Shown: positions 53,901 to 62,414 of the stretch, one piece after another
Numbering within the stretch: the first letter of the stretch is position 1
How the letters are laid out: every line of letters starts with the position of its first letter
Source: Litorivita sp040371945
GTDB taxonomy: Bacteria > Pseudomonadota > Alphaproteobacteria > Rhodobacterales > Rhodobacteraceae
Assembly: GCF_040371945.1 (NCBI RefSeq)
Contig: NZ_BAABWS010000001.1
Location: 1,798,001 to 1,862,000 of the forward strand
Reading direction: 5' to 3'
DNA length: 64,000 nucleotides
Translations under genes and position numbers: made by a program
The notes under the pieces: model-generated
What the model saw: only the letters and a program-made list of their open reading frames with translations
What the model was told of the DNA's origin: nothing
Databases searched by the model: none

Positions 53901-55523
53901 GGGCAATTGCCTGGCATGAAGGTCACCGACCTGATCGCGCGTTTGCGTCACTCGACCAAAGGCGTGACGTTGATTTCGCCGCCGCCGCACCACGATATCT
54001 ATTCGATCGAGGATCTGGCGCAGTTGATCTATGACCTCAAACAGATCAACCCGCGCTGCAAGGTCACCGTGAAGCTGGTGGCGTCGTCGGGCGTGGGCAC
54101 CATCGCGGCGGGCGTGGCCAAGGCCAAAGCCGACGTGATCCTGATCTCGGGCCACAATGGCGGCACGGGGGCCTCCCCTGCGACCTCGATCAAATTCGCC
54201 GGTCTGCCGTGGGAAATGGGCCTCACCGAGGCGCATCAGGTTCTGGCGATGAACAACCTGCGCGAGCGGGTGACATTGCGCACCGATGGCGGGTTGCGCA
54301 CCGGCCGCGATATCGTCATGGCCGCGATGCTGGGTGCCGAGGAATACGGCATCGGCACCGCCGCGTTGATCGCGATGGGCTGTATCATGGTGCGTCAGTG
54401 CCAATCGAACACCTGCCCCGTCGGCGTGTGTACGCAAGACGAAGCCCTGCGCGCCAAATTCACCGGCACGGCGGATAAAGTGGTCAACCTGATCACCTTC
54501 TACGCCCAAGAGGTGCGCGAAATCCTCGCGGGTATCGGCGCGCGCAGCATCGACGAGGTGATCGGCCGCGCCGATCTGCTCAGCCAAGTGAGCCGCGGTG
54601 CGGACCATCTGGACGATCTCGATCTCAACCCGCTGTTGATCACCGTCGATGGCGCCAAAGACATCGCATATGATCGCAACAAGCCGCGCAACAGCGTGCC
54701 CGACACGCTCGATTCCGAGATTGTGCGCGACGCCGCGCGTTTCTTGGAAGATGGCGAGAAGATGCAGCTGAGCTATGCGGTGCAAAACACCCACCGTTCG
54801 GTCGGCACCCGCACCTCGAGCCATATCGTGCGCAATTTCGGCATGCGCAACGCGCTGCAAGCGAACCACCTGACCGTCAAACTGGCGGGCAGCGCGGGTC
54901 AATCCTTGGGGGCCTTCGCGGCGCCTGGGTTGAAGCTTGAGGTGTCGGGCGATGCGAATGACTACGTCGGCAAGGGTCTGTCGGGCGGCACCATCGTGGT
55001 GCGCCCCCCGATGGCCAGCCCTCTGGTCGCCTCCGACAACACCATCATCGGCAACACCGTGCTTTACGGTGCGACCGACGGTTTCCTCTTTGCGGCGGGC
55101 CGCGCGGGCGAACGCTTTGCGGTGCGCAACTCGGGGGCCAGCGTGGTGATCGAGGGCTGCGGGTCGAACGGTTGTGAATATATGACCGGCGGCGTGGCGG
55201 TGATCCTTGGCGAGATCGGCGCGAACTTTGGCGCCGGCATGACCGGCGGCATGGCCTATCTTTACGACCCCGAGGGCAAAGCGGCGGATATGATGAACAT
55301 GGAAACGCTGGTGACCTGCCCCGTCACGGTTGACCACTGGCTGGGCCAGCTTGAAGGGTTGATCGAACGCCACCTCGAAGAGACCGGCAGCCGCAAAGCC
55401 GCCGCGATCTTGCAGCATTGGGACATGGAGAAAGCCAACTTTGTGCAGGTCTGCCCGAAGGAAATGTTGATCCACATCCCCGCGCCTTTGTCGCTTGAAG
55501 AGGGTGCTATTCCGGCGCAGTAG
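50985..55523 (+). CDS. gltB: Glutamate synthase (NADPH) large chain
   Basis: A 1512-residue enzyme. After a short propeptide, the catalytic cysteine starts the glutaminase domain (SSCGVGLVVSVDG, Cys near 31). The synthase domain has the FMN site GHNGGTGASPATSIKFAG near 1062 and the 3Fe-4S ligands MVRQCQSNTCPVGVC near 1140, and the C-terminal beta-helix domain has GGTIVVRPP and CGSNGCEYMTGG. It makes glutamate from glutamine and 2-oxoglutarate. Start at the ATG at 50985 behind GGAGAAG. Its TAG stop lies inside a GTCTCT-motif copy. A strong terminator follows. Confidence 0.96.
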   Translation: MTKYDASWAAAEAAKRQWMEENGMFREEHEHSSCGVGLVVSVDGKPSRAVVANGITALKAIWHRGAVDADGKTGDGAGIHVQIPVPFFYDQIRRTGHEPRMGELMAVGQVFLPRTDFGAQETCRTIVESEVLRMGYYIYGWRHVPVDIDCLGDKANATRPEIEQILISNSKGVDEETFERELYVIRRRIEKAAAAQGVGALYICSLSCRSIIYKGMMLAEQVAVFYPDLEDERFESAFAIYHQRYSTNTFPQWWLAQPFRMLAHNGEINTLKGNLNWMKSHEIRMASSAFGELAEDIKPIIPGGSSDSAALDAVFEVLVRAGRNAPMAKTMLVPESWSKQAVELPEAWRDMYSYVNSVMEPWDGPAALAMTDGRWVCAGLDRNGLRPMRYVVTGDGILIAGSEAGMVPFDEAAVVEKGALGPGQMLAVDMAEGKLYHDTDIKDKLAASQPFGDWVGKIKDLEEVLGNIEESAVYSGADLRRRQIAAGYSIEELEQILAPMAEDGKETLASMGDDTPSAVLSKQYRPLSHFFRQNFSQVTNPPIDSLREFRVMSLKTRFGNLKNVLDESSAQTEILVLESPFVANAQFDELTKYFNADLTVIDCTFPAGGGKGALRAALDRIRAEAEDAVRSGGGHIVLSDMEQGEGKVGMPMILATSAVHSWLTQKGLRTFCSLGVRAAECIDPHYFAVLIGCGATIVNAYLAEDSIAARIERGLLDGTLSENVQRYREAVDAGLLKIMAKMGISVISSYRGGLNFEAVGLSRAMCAEFFPGMLSRISGIGVSGIQTKAEEVHAKGWASGSEILPIGGFYKARKSGETHAWGAQNMHLLQAACNRASYELWKQYSKAMQSNAPTHLRDVLAIKPLGKAIPIEEVESITSIRKRFVTPGMSLGALSPEAHKLLNVAMNRIGAKSDSGEGGEDPAHFVPEPNGDNPSAKIKQVASGRFGVTAEYLNQCEELEIKVAQGAKPGEGGQLPGMKVTDLIARLRHSTKGVTLISPPPHHDIYSIEDLAQLIYDLKQINPRCKVTVKLVASSGVGTIAAGVAKAKADVILISGHNGGTGASPATSIKFAGLPWEMGLTEAHQVLAMNNLRERVTLRTDGGLRTGRDIVMAAMLGAEEYGIGTAALIAMGCIMVRQCQSNTCPVGVCTQDEALRAKFTGTADKVVNLITFYAQEVREILAGIGARSIDEVIGRADLLSQVSRGADHLDDLDLNPLLITVDGAKDIAYDRNKPRNSVPDTLDSEIVRDAARFLEDGEKMQLSYAVQNTHRSVGTRTSSHIVRNFGMRNALQANHLTVKLAGSAGQSLGAFAAPGLKLEVSGDANDYVGKGLSGGTIVVRPPMASPLVASDNTIIGNTVLYGATDGFLFAAGRAGERFAVRNSGASVVIEGCGSNGCEYMTGGVAVILGEIGANFGAGMTGGMAYLYDPEGKAADMMNMETLVTCPVTVDHWLGQLEGLIERHLEETGSRKAAAILQHWDMEKANFVQVCPKEMLIHIPAPLSLEEGAIPAQ

Positions 55524-55561
55524 TCTCTGTTTCGGCCAAAAGGCCGCGCCCATAAACACCG

Positions 55562-55597
55562 GCCCCGCGACGCCATAGCGCCTCGCGGGGCTTTTTA
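55562..55597 (+). terminator. Terminator after gltB
   Basis: Perfect 9-bp stem (GCCCCGCGA at 55562-55570, TCGCGGGGC at 55583-55591) followed by TTTTTA. Confidence 0.8.
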
Positions 55598-55626
55598 TTT
55601 TTGCGCGCGCGCCCTATGAATGGCGC

Positions 55627-56352
55627 GTGGCAAAGAAGACGAAAAAACCAACCCCCAAGCAGGCCCTCGCCGCCCGCATCAACCCGCTTCGCTTTGTGCG
55701 GCGCTGGGCTGGGCGTATGCTATTGGGGATTGCCGCACTGGCGCTTTTGATCGTGCTGGCCCACCGCGTCATTAACCCTACGATCGGCCACTATATGCGC
55801 GCCGAAGAGCGCCGCCTTGGCGATGTGGATTTCCATTGGGTGCCGCTTGAAAACATCGCCCCCGTCATGGCCCGCTCGGCGGTTGCCGCCGAGGACGCCA
55901 ATTTTTGCACCCATTGGGGGTTTGACCTCAAGGCGATCCGCGCCGCATTGGACGAAGGCGCGGGGCGCGGGGCCTCGACCATCAGCCAGCAGGTGGTCAA
56001 AAACGTCTATCTGTGGCACGGGCATTCATGGCTGCGCAAAGCGCTCGAAGCGGTGCTGACGCCGATGGTCGAAGCGGTCTGGCCAAAGCGGCGGATCATC
56101 GAGGTCTATCTCAATATCGCCGAATTTGACGAAGGCGTCTTTGGCATCGAGGCCGCCGCGCGCCACTACTTCGGCATCGGCCCCGAAGCCTTGAGCGCAG
56201 TGCAGGCCGCGCGGCTTGCCGCCGTCCTGCCCAGCCCCAAAACCCGCTCGGCCAGCAAGCCGTCGGATCGCATCCGCCGCCGCGCCGCGCAAATCCTCGA
56301 CGGGGCGGCCACAATTCGCGCGGATGGGCGCGCCGCCTGTTTCGAGGATTGA
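55627..56352 (+). CDS. mtgA: Monofunctional peptidoglycan glycosyltransferase
   Basis: A 241-residue GT51 enzyme with one N-terminal membrane anchor (about residues 36-52). Catalytic Glu in AVAAEDANFCTHWGFD near 92, GASTISQQVVKN near 118, and KRRIIEVYLNIAEFDEGVFGIEAAARHYFG near 160. It polymerises lipid II glycan strands on the periplasmic side. GTG start. Length is normal for MtgA and there is no transpeptidase domain. Confidence 0.93.
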   Translation: MAKKTKKPTPKQALAARINPLRFVRRWAGRMLLGIAALALLIVLAHRVINPTIGHYMRAEERRLGDVDFHWVPLENIAPVMARSAVAAEDANFCTHWGFDLKAIRAALDEGAGRGASTISQQVVKNVYLWHGHSWLRKALEAVLTPMVEAVWPKRRIIEVYLNIAEFDEGVFGIEAAARHYFGIGPEALSAVQAARLAAVLPSPKTRSASKPSDRIRRRAAQILDGAATIRADGRAACFED

Positions 56353-56410
56353 AAACCGCGCCGCAACAGGGCATTCAGGTGGGCAAAGACCGCTTAGAAA
56401 GTTCGCGCAT

Positions 56411-57076
56411 ATGGCCACGCTTTATCATGTTCCGCTCTCCCCGTTTTGCCGCAAGGTGCGGCTGGTGCTTGGCGAAAAGCGGATTGAATGCGAGTTGATC
56501 GAAGAGAAATATTGGGAGCAGGACCCCGATTTCTTGCGCCGCAACCCCGCCGCAAAAGTGCCGGTTCTCAAAATCGACGGCAAGACCATGGCCGAAAGCG
56601 CCCCGATTTGCGAATATCTCGACGAGGCCTATCCCGAACCGAGCCTGATGCCGCAAGGCGCCGATGCGCGCTATGAGGTGCGCCGTCTGGTGTCGTGGTT
56701 CGACGATAAATTCCACCACGAAGTCACCGCCAATCTGCTCTATGAGCGGGTCAATAAAAAGGTGATGAAGGCCGGATATCCCGACAGCAAAAACATCAAA
56801 ACCGGCGCACAGCGGATCAAATACCACCTCGATTATATGACGTGGCTTTTGGAGCATCGCCGCTGGCTGGCGGGCGACAATATGACCTTGGCCGATTTTG
56901 CCGCCGCCGCGCATTTGTCCTCGCTTGATTATATCTCCGACGTGGATTGGAACCGCTCCGAGACGCTCAAGGATTGGTATGCCAAGATCAAATCGCGCCC
57001 TGCCTTCCGCTCGATTCTGGCCGATCAGGTGTCGGGTTTCCCGCCGCCCGCGCATTATGCCGATCTTGATTTCTAA
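56411..57076 (+). CDS. Glutathione S-transferase family protein
   Basis: A 221-residue protein with the thioredoxin-fold start LYHVPLSPFCRKVRLVLGEKR (SPFC site: Ser-x-x-Cys), the AKVPVLKIDG cis-proline loop and ESAPICEYLDE glutathione contact. The helical domain has RWLAGDNMTLADFAAAAHL with the N-cap/hydrophobic staple. FtsZ-associated or detoxifying roles are known for relatives; this one is unassigned. It is followed 12 bases later by queG in the same direction, so the two may be cotranscribed. Confidence 0.87.
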   Translation: MATLYHVPLSPFCRKVRLVLGEKRIECELIEEKYWEQDPDFLRRNPAAKVPVLKIDGKTMAESAPICEYLDEAYPEPSLMPQGADARYEVRRLVSWFDDKFHHEVTANLLYERVNKKVMKAGYPDSKNIKTGAQRIKYHLDYMTWLLEHRRWLAGDNMTLADFAAAAHLSSLDYISDVDWNRSETLKDWYAKIKSRPAFRSILADQVSGFPPPAHYADLDF

Positions 57077-57088
57077 AGCCGCGCGCCG

Positions 57089-58126
57089 ATGCAGGCGCTA
57101 AAGGATCGCCTCACCGCGCAGGCCCGCGGCGAAGGTTTTGACGCCTGCCGCATTTGTCGCCCGTGGGACGTGCCGCAGGTGCCCGCGCGGCTCGATGCGT
57201 TTTTGGAGGCGGGCTATCACGGGCAAATGGCATGGCTTGAGGATCGCAAACACTGGCGCGCCGCGCCGCAGGTGCTTTGGCCCGAAGCGCGCTCTGTGAT
57301 CATGCTCGCCGAAAGCTACACGCCGCAGCATGACCCGATGCAGGTTCTGGCGCAAAAAGACGCCGGAGCAGTCTCTGTTTATGCCCAAAACCGCGATTAT
57401 CATGATCTGGTCAAAAAGCGCCTCAAGCGTCTGGCGCGGTGGTTGATCGCCGAGCAGGACTGCGAGGTGAAGGTGTTTGTCGATACCGCGCCGGTGCCCG
57501 AAAAGCCCCTGGGCCAAGCGGCGGGCATGGGGTGGCAGGGCAAACATACCAACCTTGTCTCGCGTGATCTGGGCAGTTGGTTTTTCATCGGCTCGGTCTT
57601 TACCACATTGGAGTTGCCCGAGGATGCGCCCGAGGTCGATCATTGCGGATCGTGCCGCAATTGTCTCGATATCTGCCCCACGGGGGCCTTTCCGGCGCCC
57701 TATCAAATCGACGCGCGCCGCTGCATTTCCTACCTCACCATCGAGCATCACGGGCCGGTGGACGAGGCGCTGCGCCCGCTGCTCGGCAACCGCATCTATG
57801 GCTGTGACGATTGCCTTGCGGTCTGCCCGTGGAACAAATTCGCCGTCGAGGCCCGCGAAGTCCGCTACCACGCGCGCGATGATCTGCGCGCGCCCAAACT
57901 GGCCGAATTGGCGGCGCTGGACGATGCGGAGTTTCGCGCGTTTTTCTCCGGCTCCCCAATCAAACGTATCGGGCGCGATCGCTTCGTGCGCAACGTGCTC
58001 TACGCCATCGGCAATTCCGCCGACCAAAGCCATCTTGCGCAGGTTCAGAGCCTGATCTGCGATCCTGACCCCACCGTTGCCGACGCGGCAACATGGGCGG
58101 CGCGGCGGCTCATGGCCGACACATAA
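57089..58126 (+). CDS. queG: Epoxyqueuosine reductase
   Basis: A 345-residue cobalamin and iron-sulfur enzyme for the last step of queuosine synthesis in tRNA wobble positions. N-terminal cobalamin-binding region, then two 4Fe-4S motifs: CGSCRNCLDICPTGAF near 188 and CDDCLAVCPWNKFA near 240. The family stretch around residue 95, usually with a conserved YA.GRDYH, reads VYAQNRDYHDL; the bases just before it are a GTCTCT-motif copy (core 57371-57376). Starts 12 bases after the GST stop. Well supported. Confidence 0.94.
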   Translation: MQALKDRLTAQARGEGFDACRICRPWDVPQVPARLDAFLEAGYHGQMAWLEDRKHWRAAPQVLWPEARSVIMLAESYTPQHDPMQVLAQKDAGAVSVYAQNRDYHDLVKKRLKRLARWLIAEQDCEVKVFVDTAPVPEKPLGQAAGMGWQGKHTNLVSRDLGSWFFIGSVFTTLELPEDAPEVDHCGSCRNCLDICPTGAFPAPYQIDARRCISYLTIEHHGPVDEALRPLLGNRIYGCDDCLAVCPWNKFAVEAREVRYHARDDLRAPKLAELAALDDAEFRAFFSGSPIKRIGRDRFVRNVLYAIGNSADQSHLAQVQSLICDPDPTVADAATWAARRLMADT

Positions 58127-58205
58127 AACACGCCGCCGTGAAGCCCCCTTTCCAAGCGGCGTAATCCGTCTATCTAATAGGCGCACAGATTTGAGGGAGA
58201 CCGCC

Positions 58206-58655
58206 ATGACCCGCTACCACAAAGACCCCGACGCCATTGCCGCGCTTTCGCCCGAGCAGTTCTATGTCACCCAAGAAAGCGGCACCGAACGCCCCGGAAC
58301 CGGCGCCTACCTGAGCAACAAAGAGGTCGGCATCTACGTCGATATCGTCTCCGGCGAGCCGCTTTTCGCCTCTGCCGACAAATACGACAGCGGCTGCGGC
58401 TGGCCCAGCTTTACCAAACCGATCGAGCCTGCCCATGTTGCCGAGTTGCGTGACGACAGCCTTGGCATGACCCGCATCGAGGTGCGCTCGGCTCATGGCG
58501 ACAGCCACCTCGGCCATGTCTTTCCCGACGGGCCGCAAGATCGCGGCGGGCTGCGCTACTGCATCAATTCGGCCTCCCTGCGCTTCATCCCCAAAGAGGA
58601 GATGGAGGCCGAAGGCTACGGCGCCTATCTGGATCAAGTGGAGGATGCGCAATGA
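58206..58655 (+). CDS. msrB: Peptide-methionine (R)-S-oxide reductase
   Basis: A 149-residue zinc-type MsrB lacking the usual Zn cysteines. The fold markers SGEPLFASADKYDSGCGWPSFTKPI near 50 and RSAHGDSHLGHVFPDG near 97 are clear, with the catalytic cysteine in RYCINSASLRF near 121. The first-pair CxxC zinc ligands appear to be absent (SGEPLFAS), so it looks like a zinc-free variant. It repairs the R isomer of methionine sulfoxide in proteins. Overlaps msrA by 4 bases (ATGA). Confidence 0.93.
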   Translation: MTRYHKDPDAIAALSPEQFYVTQESGTERPGTGAYLSNKEVGIYVDIVSGEPLFASADKYDSGCGWPSFTKPIEPAHVAELRDDSLGMTRIEVRSAHGDSHLGHVFPDGPQDRGGLRYCINSASLRFIPKEEMEAEGYGAYLDQVEDAQ

Positions 58656-59152
58656 ACGAGGAGCGCGCGGTTCTTGCAGGCGGCTGTTTTTGGGGGATGC
58701 AGGACCTTATCCGCCGCCTGCCCGGGGTGGTGACGACCCGCGTCGGATATTCCGGCGGCGACGTCCCCAATGCCACCTACCGCAATCACGGCACCCATGC
58801 CGAAGCGATCGAGATCCTCTTCGACCCTGATCGCATCACCTACCGGCGGCTTTTGGAGTTCTTCTTCCAAATTCACGACCCGACCACGCTCAACCGCCAA
58901 GGCAATGATCGCGGCCTGTCCTATCGCTCTGCGATCTACTACGCCGATGAGGCGCAAAAGGCCGAGGCCCTGCGCATCATCGCCGATGTCGAGGCCTCCG
59001 GCCTGTGGCCAGGCAAGGTGGTGACCGAGGTCGAACCGGTGGGCGATTTTTGGCAGGCCGAGCCGGAGCATCAAGATTATCTCGAACGTATCCCCAATGG
59101 GTACACCTGCCATTTCCCGCGGGCCGATTGGGTTTTGCCGCGGCAAAACTAG
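58652..59152 (+). CDS. msrA: Peptide-methionine (S)-S-oxide reductase
   Basis: A 166-residue enzyme with the catalytic GGCFWG motif at 10-15 and VGYSGGDVPNATYRNHGTHAEAIEI; FHDPTT-like FQIHDPTTLNRQGNDRGLSYRSAIYY follows. It repairs the S isomer of methionine sulfoxide, complementing msrB in the same operon. Slightly shorter than the E. coli type, as usual for this class. A GTCTCT-motif copy and a terminator lie directly after the stop. Confidence 0.95.
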   Translation: MNEERAVLAGGCFWGMQDLIRRLPGVVTTRVGYSGGDVPNATYRNHGTHAEAIEILFDPDRITYRRLLEFFFQIHDPTTLNRQGNDRGLSYRSAIYYADEAQKAEALRIIADVEASGLWPGKVVTEVEPVGDFWQAEPEHQDYLERIPNGYTCHFPRADWVLPRQN

Positions 59153-59193
59153 GCTCTAAACCGCGGATTAGAGACACATTTGGCAAGACAAGC

Positions 59194-59216
59194 AAGGCGG
59201 CCTGCGGGCCGCCTTT
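59194..59216 (+). terminator. Terminator after msrBA
   Basis: Perfect 9-bp stem (AAGGCGGCC / GGCCGCCTT) with a TGCG loop, ending in TTT, 42 bases past the msrA stop. Confidence 0.72.
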
Positions 59217-59317
59217 ACCTTGTGCGGCGCTCATATAGCGTAGTTTCCGGTGATTGACTTTGCCCGCCGCCTTGCCGATCCATGAGGCCATCACAGCGCC
59301 TCACGGGAACCCTTGCC

Positions 59318-60241
59318 ATGCATCCGGCCAAAGGCATCGCCTTCAAGCTTTGCTCTGTCACCATGTTCATTCTCATGGCCGCGCTGGTCAAATCCGTCTC
59401 TGACCATGTGCCTGCGGGCGAGGCGGTGTTTTTCCGCTCGGCCCTCGCCATTCCGGTGATCCTCGTCTGGCTCGCCGCGCGCGGCGATCTGCGCACCGGG
59501 CTCAAGGTCGCCTCGCCCTTGGGGCATTTTTGGCGCGGTTTTGTCGGCACGGCGGCGATGGGCTGCATGTTTGCGGGGCTTGGCCTGTTGCCTTTGCCCG
59601 AGGTGACCGCCATCGGCTATGCCGCGCCGCTATTGACGGTGATATTCGCGGCGATGTTTCTGGGCGAGGACGTGCGGATTTTTCGCATGTTTTCCGTGGC
59701 TTTGGGGCTCGTCGGGGTGATCATCATCCTCTCGCCGCGCCTGACGCTTCTCGAAGGCGAGACGATGCAAACCGCCGAAGCCGTCGGCGCGATCATTGTG
59801 CTTATGGGGGCGGTTTGCGCGGCGCTGGCGCAAATCTATGTGCGCAAACTGGTGCAAAGCGAACAAACCTCGGCCATCGTTTTCTACTTCTCGATCACCT
59901 CGACGCTCTTGTCGCTTTTGACCCTTCCCTTCGGATGGGTGGTGCCCGCGCCGCGCGAATTGGTGATGCTTTGCTGTGCGGGGATATTGGGCGGAATGGG
60001 GCAGATTTTCCTCACCTCCGCCTACCGCTTTGCCGATGCTTCGGTGGTCGCCCCCTTTGATTACGCCTCGATGCTCATGGCGCTGGCGATTGGCTATTTC
60101 ATCTTCCACGAGGTGCCCACGGGCACGATGATCGGCGGGGCCTCCTTGGTAATCTTGGCAGGGGTTATGATCATCTGGCGCGAGCACCGGCTTGGATTGC
60201 AGCGCTCCAAAGCGCGCTCTGGCATGACGCCGCAGGGGTGA
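59318..60241 (+). CDS. DMT superfamily transporter (EamA)
   Basis: About 307 residues and ten membrane segments in two EamA repeats. The first begins GIAFKLCSVTMFILMAALVKSV, and the second ends at PTGTMIGGASLVILAGVMIIW. A probable exporter of a small metabolite; the substrate is unknown. I prefer the ATG at 59318, since the first membrane segment follows directly; an ATG at 59282 is also open. It is convergent with a PuuB-like oxidase gene. A weak GTCTCT-motif copy lies in its first helix (core 59396-59401). Confidence 0.85.
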   Translation: MHPAKGIAFKLCSVTMFILMAALVKSVSDHVPAGEAVFFRSALAIPVILVWLAARGDLRTGLKVASPLGHFWRGFVGTAAMGCMFAGLGLLPLPEVTAIGYAAPLLTVIFAAMFLGEDVRIFRMFSVALGLVGVIIILSPRLTLLEGETMQTAEAVGAIIVLMGAVCAALAQIYVRKLVQSEQTSAIVFYFSITSTLLSLLTLPFGWVVPAPRELVMLCCAGILGGMGQIFLTSAYRFADASVVAPFDYASMLMALAIGYFIFHEVPTGTMIGGASLVILAGVMIIWREHRLGLQRSKARSGMTPQG

Positions 60242-60264
60242 ATTGGGCCGAAATAGTCTCTATT

Positions 60265-61593
60265 TCACCCGCCTGTCAGCGCCCCCAACAAATAGGGCGG
60301 CACCAAAGCCAGCCGCCGCAACCGCCCCAATCCCAAGCGCCGCGGCGCGGTTTGCATGATCGCCGGATAGTGGCGGCGCGGCGTGCGCCCCTGCGCCAGA
60401 TCGGCCAAAATCGCGCCCGCATAGCTGCCCATCGCCACGCCGTTGCCGTGATAGCCGAACCCGGTGAAGGCCCCCGCCATTTCGGGAATCGGGCCGCAAT
60501 AGGGCTCCAGCTCGGAGGTGAGGCACAAGAGCCCGTTCCACGCAAAAGGCGTCTCTATATCGGCCCAATCGGGGAACATCGCCTCGAAATGTTTGCGGGT
60601 GGTGGCCAAGGTTTGCCGGTCCGCGCGCGCGGATGAACGCAGCCCGCCGCGCATGCCGAACAGCATCCGCCCCTCGGGCAACAGGCGAAAGTAATGCAGG
60701 AAAAACCGGTGGTCATAGGCCATCTGCTCGCTCGACCATCCGCGCGCGATTTCCTCGGGCGTCATCTGGCGGGTGACGAGCACATTGGATTGCGCGGGCA
60801 AGAACCGCCCCGCCATCCACGGCGGCACATCCTCACTGGAATAGCCGTTGGTGGCAATGATCAGCCTTTTGCAGCGCAGCGTGCCTTTGGGCGTATGAAG
60901 CAGATACCCCTCGGCCAAGGTCTCGATCCGAAGAGCGGGCGTATGGGGGTGGATTTGCGCGCCGGCGGATCGCGCGGCGCGGGCCAATCCGGCGAGGTAT
61001 TTCATCGGGTTGAGGCCAAAACCGCTGGGCACGGTCATGGCGCCGAAAAACGCGCCTTTCATCCCCTGCGCGGCGAGGTCCTCGCCTTCGATGATTTGCG
61101 GCGCGAGGCCGTAATGCGTCTCTATCTCTGCGCAATATTGTCGGATCTGCGTCATCGCACGGGGGCTATGGGCCATGACGGTTTCGCCGTTCGAATGGGT
61201 GTCGGCGTCGATATCATGCGCGTGCAGGGTCGATTTGACCTGTTCGATGGCGGCAATCTCGGTGCGATACCAAGCGCGCGCACCCTGCGCGCCGTAGCGT
61301 TTGGTCAGGCTTTTGTGCGATACCGCTGCCCCGCCCAAACAGCAAAACCCGCCGTTGCGCCCCGATGCGCCAAATCCGATGTCTTCGGCCTCCAATACCG
61401 TCACCGGAGCCCCGTCTTGCGCCAACGACAGCGCCGCGTTCAGCCCCGTAAACCCCGCGCCGATGACCGCGACATCGGTGCTTTGCGCGCCGGAAAGGGG
61501 CGGGTCTTGCGCCGTGTTAGAGACTGTTGTGGGCCAATAGCAGCGCGCGCGAGGCGCAGGCCCATAGGTGTGATCGGGATAGATGCGCCGCAC
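60265..61593 (-). CDS. puuB: FAD-dependent oxidoreductase (gamma-glutamylputrescine oxidase-like)
   Basis: A 442-residue DAO-fold flavoenzyme. The FAD dinucleotide motif is DVAVIGAGFTGLNAALSL near 40-57, GFGASGRNGGFC follows (typical of PuuB/glycine-oxidase relatives), and FTGFGYHGNGVAMGSYAGAILADL closes the FAD site near residue 390. It overlaps in role with the adjacent polyamine importer genes: imported putrescine, after glutamylation, would be oxidised. The symbol is by family and context, not proof. Start region is uncertain, with 30 residues before the FAD motif. Three GTCTCT-motif copies lie within and one after its stop. Confidence 0.78.
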   Translation of the reverse strand: MRRIYPDHTYGPAPRARCYWPTTVSNTAQDPPLSGAQSTDVAVIGAGFTGLNAALSLAQDGAPVTVLEAEDIGFGASGRNGGFCCLGGAAVSHKSLTKRYGAQGARAWYRTEIAAIEQVKSTLHAHDIDADTHSNGETVMAHSPRAMTQIRQYCAEIETHYGLAPQIIEGEDLAAQGMKGAFFGAMTVPSGFGLNPMKYLAGLARAARSAGAQIHPHTPALRIETLAEGYLLHTPKGTLRCKRLIIATNGYSSEDVPPWMAGRFLPAQSNVLVTRQMTPEEIARGWSSEQMAYDHRFFLHYFRLLPEGRMLFGMRGGLRSSARADRQTLATTRKHFEAMFPDWADIETPFAWNGLLCLTSELEPYCGPIPEMAGAFTGFGYHGNGVAMGSYAGAILADLAQGRTPRRHYPAIMQTAPRRLGLGRLRRLALVPPYLLGALTGG

Positions 61594-61598
61594 CGAGA

Positions 61599-62414
61599 TC
61601 AGCCCCGCACGGCGGCTTGTTCCTCGGCCTGCTGGCGCAGGCTGTGGCGTTTGGACATCAGCGAGGCGGAAATCACCCCGATGGTCACGATGCCGATCAT
61701 AATGGTCGACAGTGCGTTGATCTCGGGGCTGACCCCGAGGCGCACGGCCGAAAAAATCTTGATCGGCAGGGTCGTGGCGGAGGGACCGGCGGTAAAGGAG
61801 GCGATCACCAGATCGTCGAGCGACAAGGTAAAGGCCAAGAGCCAGCCCGACACCACGGCGGGCAAGATGATCGGCAAGGTCACGAGGCGAAAGGCCTGCA
61901 ATTGCGTGCAGCCCAGATCAAGCGCCGCCTCTTCGAGGGCGCGATCAAAGCTCACTAGCCGCGAGGAAACCACGACCGAAACATAGCACATCGCAAATGT
62001 CGTATGGGCGAGGATGATGGTGAAAATCCCGCGGTCCAATCCGATGCCGATGAACAAGAGCAAGAGCGACAGGCCGGTGATCACCTCGGGCATCACCAAA
62101 GGCGCGTAGATCATGCCGGAAAACAGCGTGCGCCCGCGAAACCGCCCCGCGCGCACCAGAACATAGGCCGCCATCGTGCCCAAAACCGTCGCCAGCGTCG
62201 AGGAGGCCAGCGCCACCTTGATGGTCACCCAAGCGGCGTCCAAGAAGGCCTCGTTGCCCAACAGCTCGGCATACCATTTGGTCGAAAAGCCCGCCCAGAC
62301 GGTCACCAGTTTGGACTCGTTGAACGAATAGACCACAAGGATCACCATCGGCAGGTATAAAAACACGAATCCCAGCGTAATAGAGACTGTATTGAACCAT
62401 GACATGCGTCTCAT
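61599..62414 (-). CDS. potI: Polyamine ABC importer permease (PotC/PotI-like)
   Basis: A 271-residue permease with six membrane segments and the EAA loop LEEAALDLGCTQLQAFRLVTLPIILP near residue 160. The start overlaps the stop of the preceding permease (ATGA type, 4 bases). Belongs to the PotFGHI/putrescine branch judging by the partner genes and the PuuB-like gene next to it. It forms the channel with the upstream permease. A GTCTCT-motif copy encodes part of its N-terminus (NTVSIT). Confidence 0.87.
   Translation of the reverse strand: MRRMSWFNTVSITLGFVFLYLPMVILVVYSFNESKLVTVWAGFSTKWYAELLGNEAFLDAAWVTIKVALASSTLATVLGTMAAYVLVRAGRFRGRTLFSGMIYAPLVMPEVITGLSLLLLFIGIGLDRGIFTIILAHTTFAMCYVSVVVSSRLVSFDRALEEAALDLGCTQLQAFRLVTLPIILPAVVSGWLLAFTLSLDDLVIASFTAGPSATTLPIKIFSAVRLGVSPEINALSTIMIGIVTIGVISASLMSKRHSLRQQAEEQAAVRG

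Noticed and set aside
50196..55559. A 1787-codon open frame on the strand opposite gltB
   Set aside because: It is exactly antisense to the unmistakable gltB and is rich in His, Arg and Gly, as expected from reversed GC-rich codons. No family resemblance.
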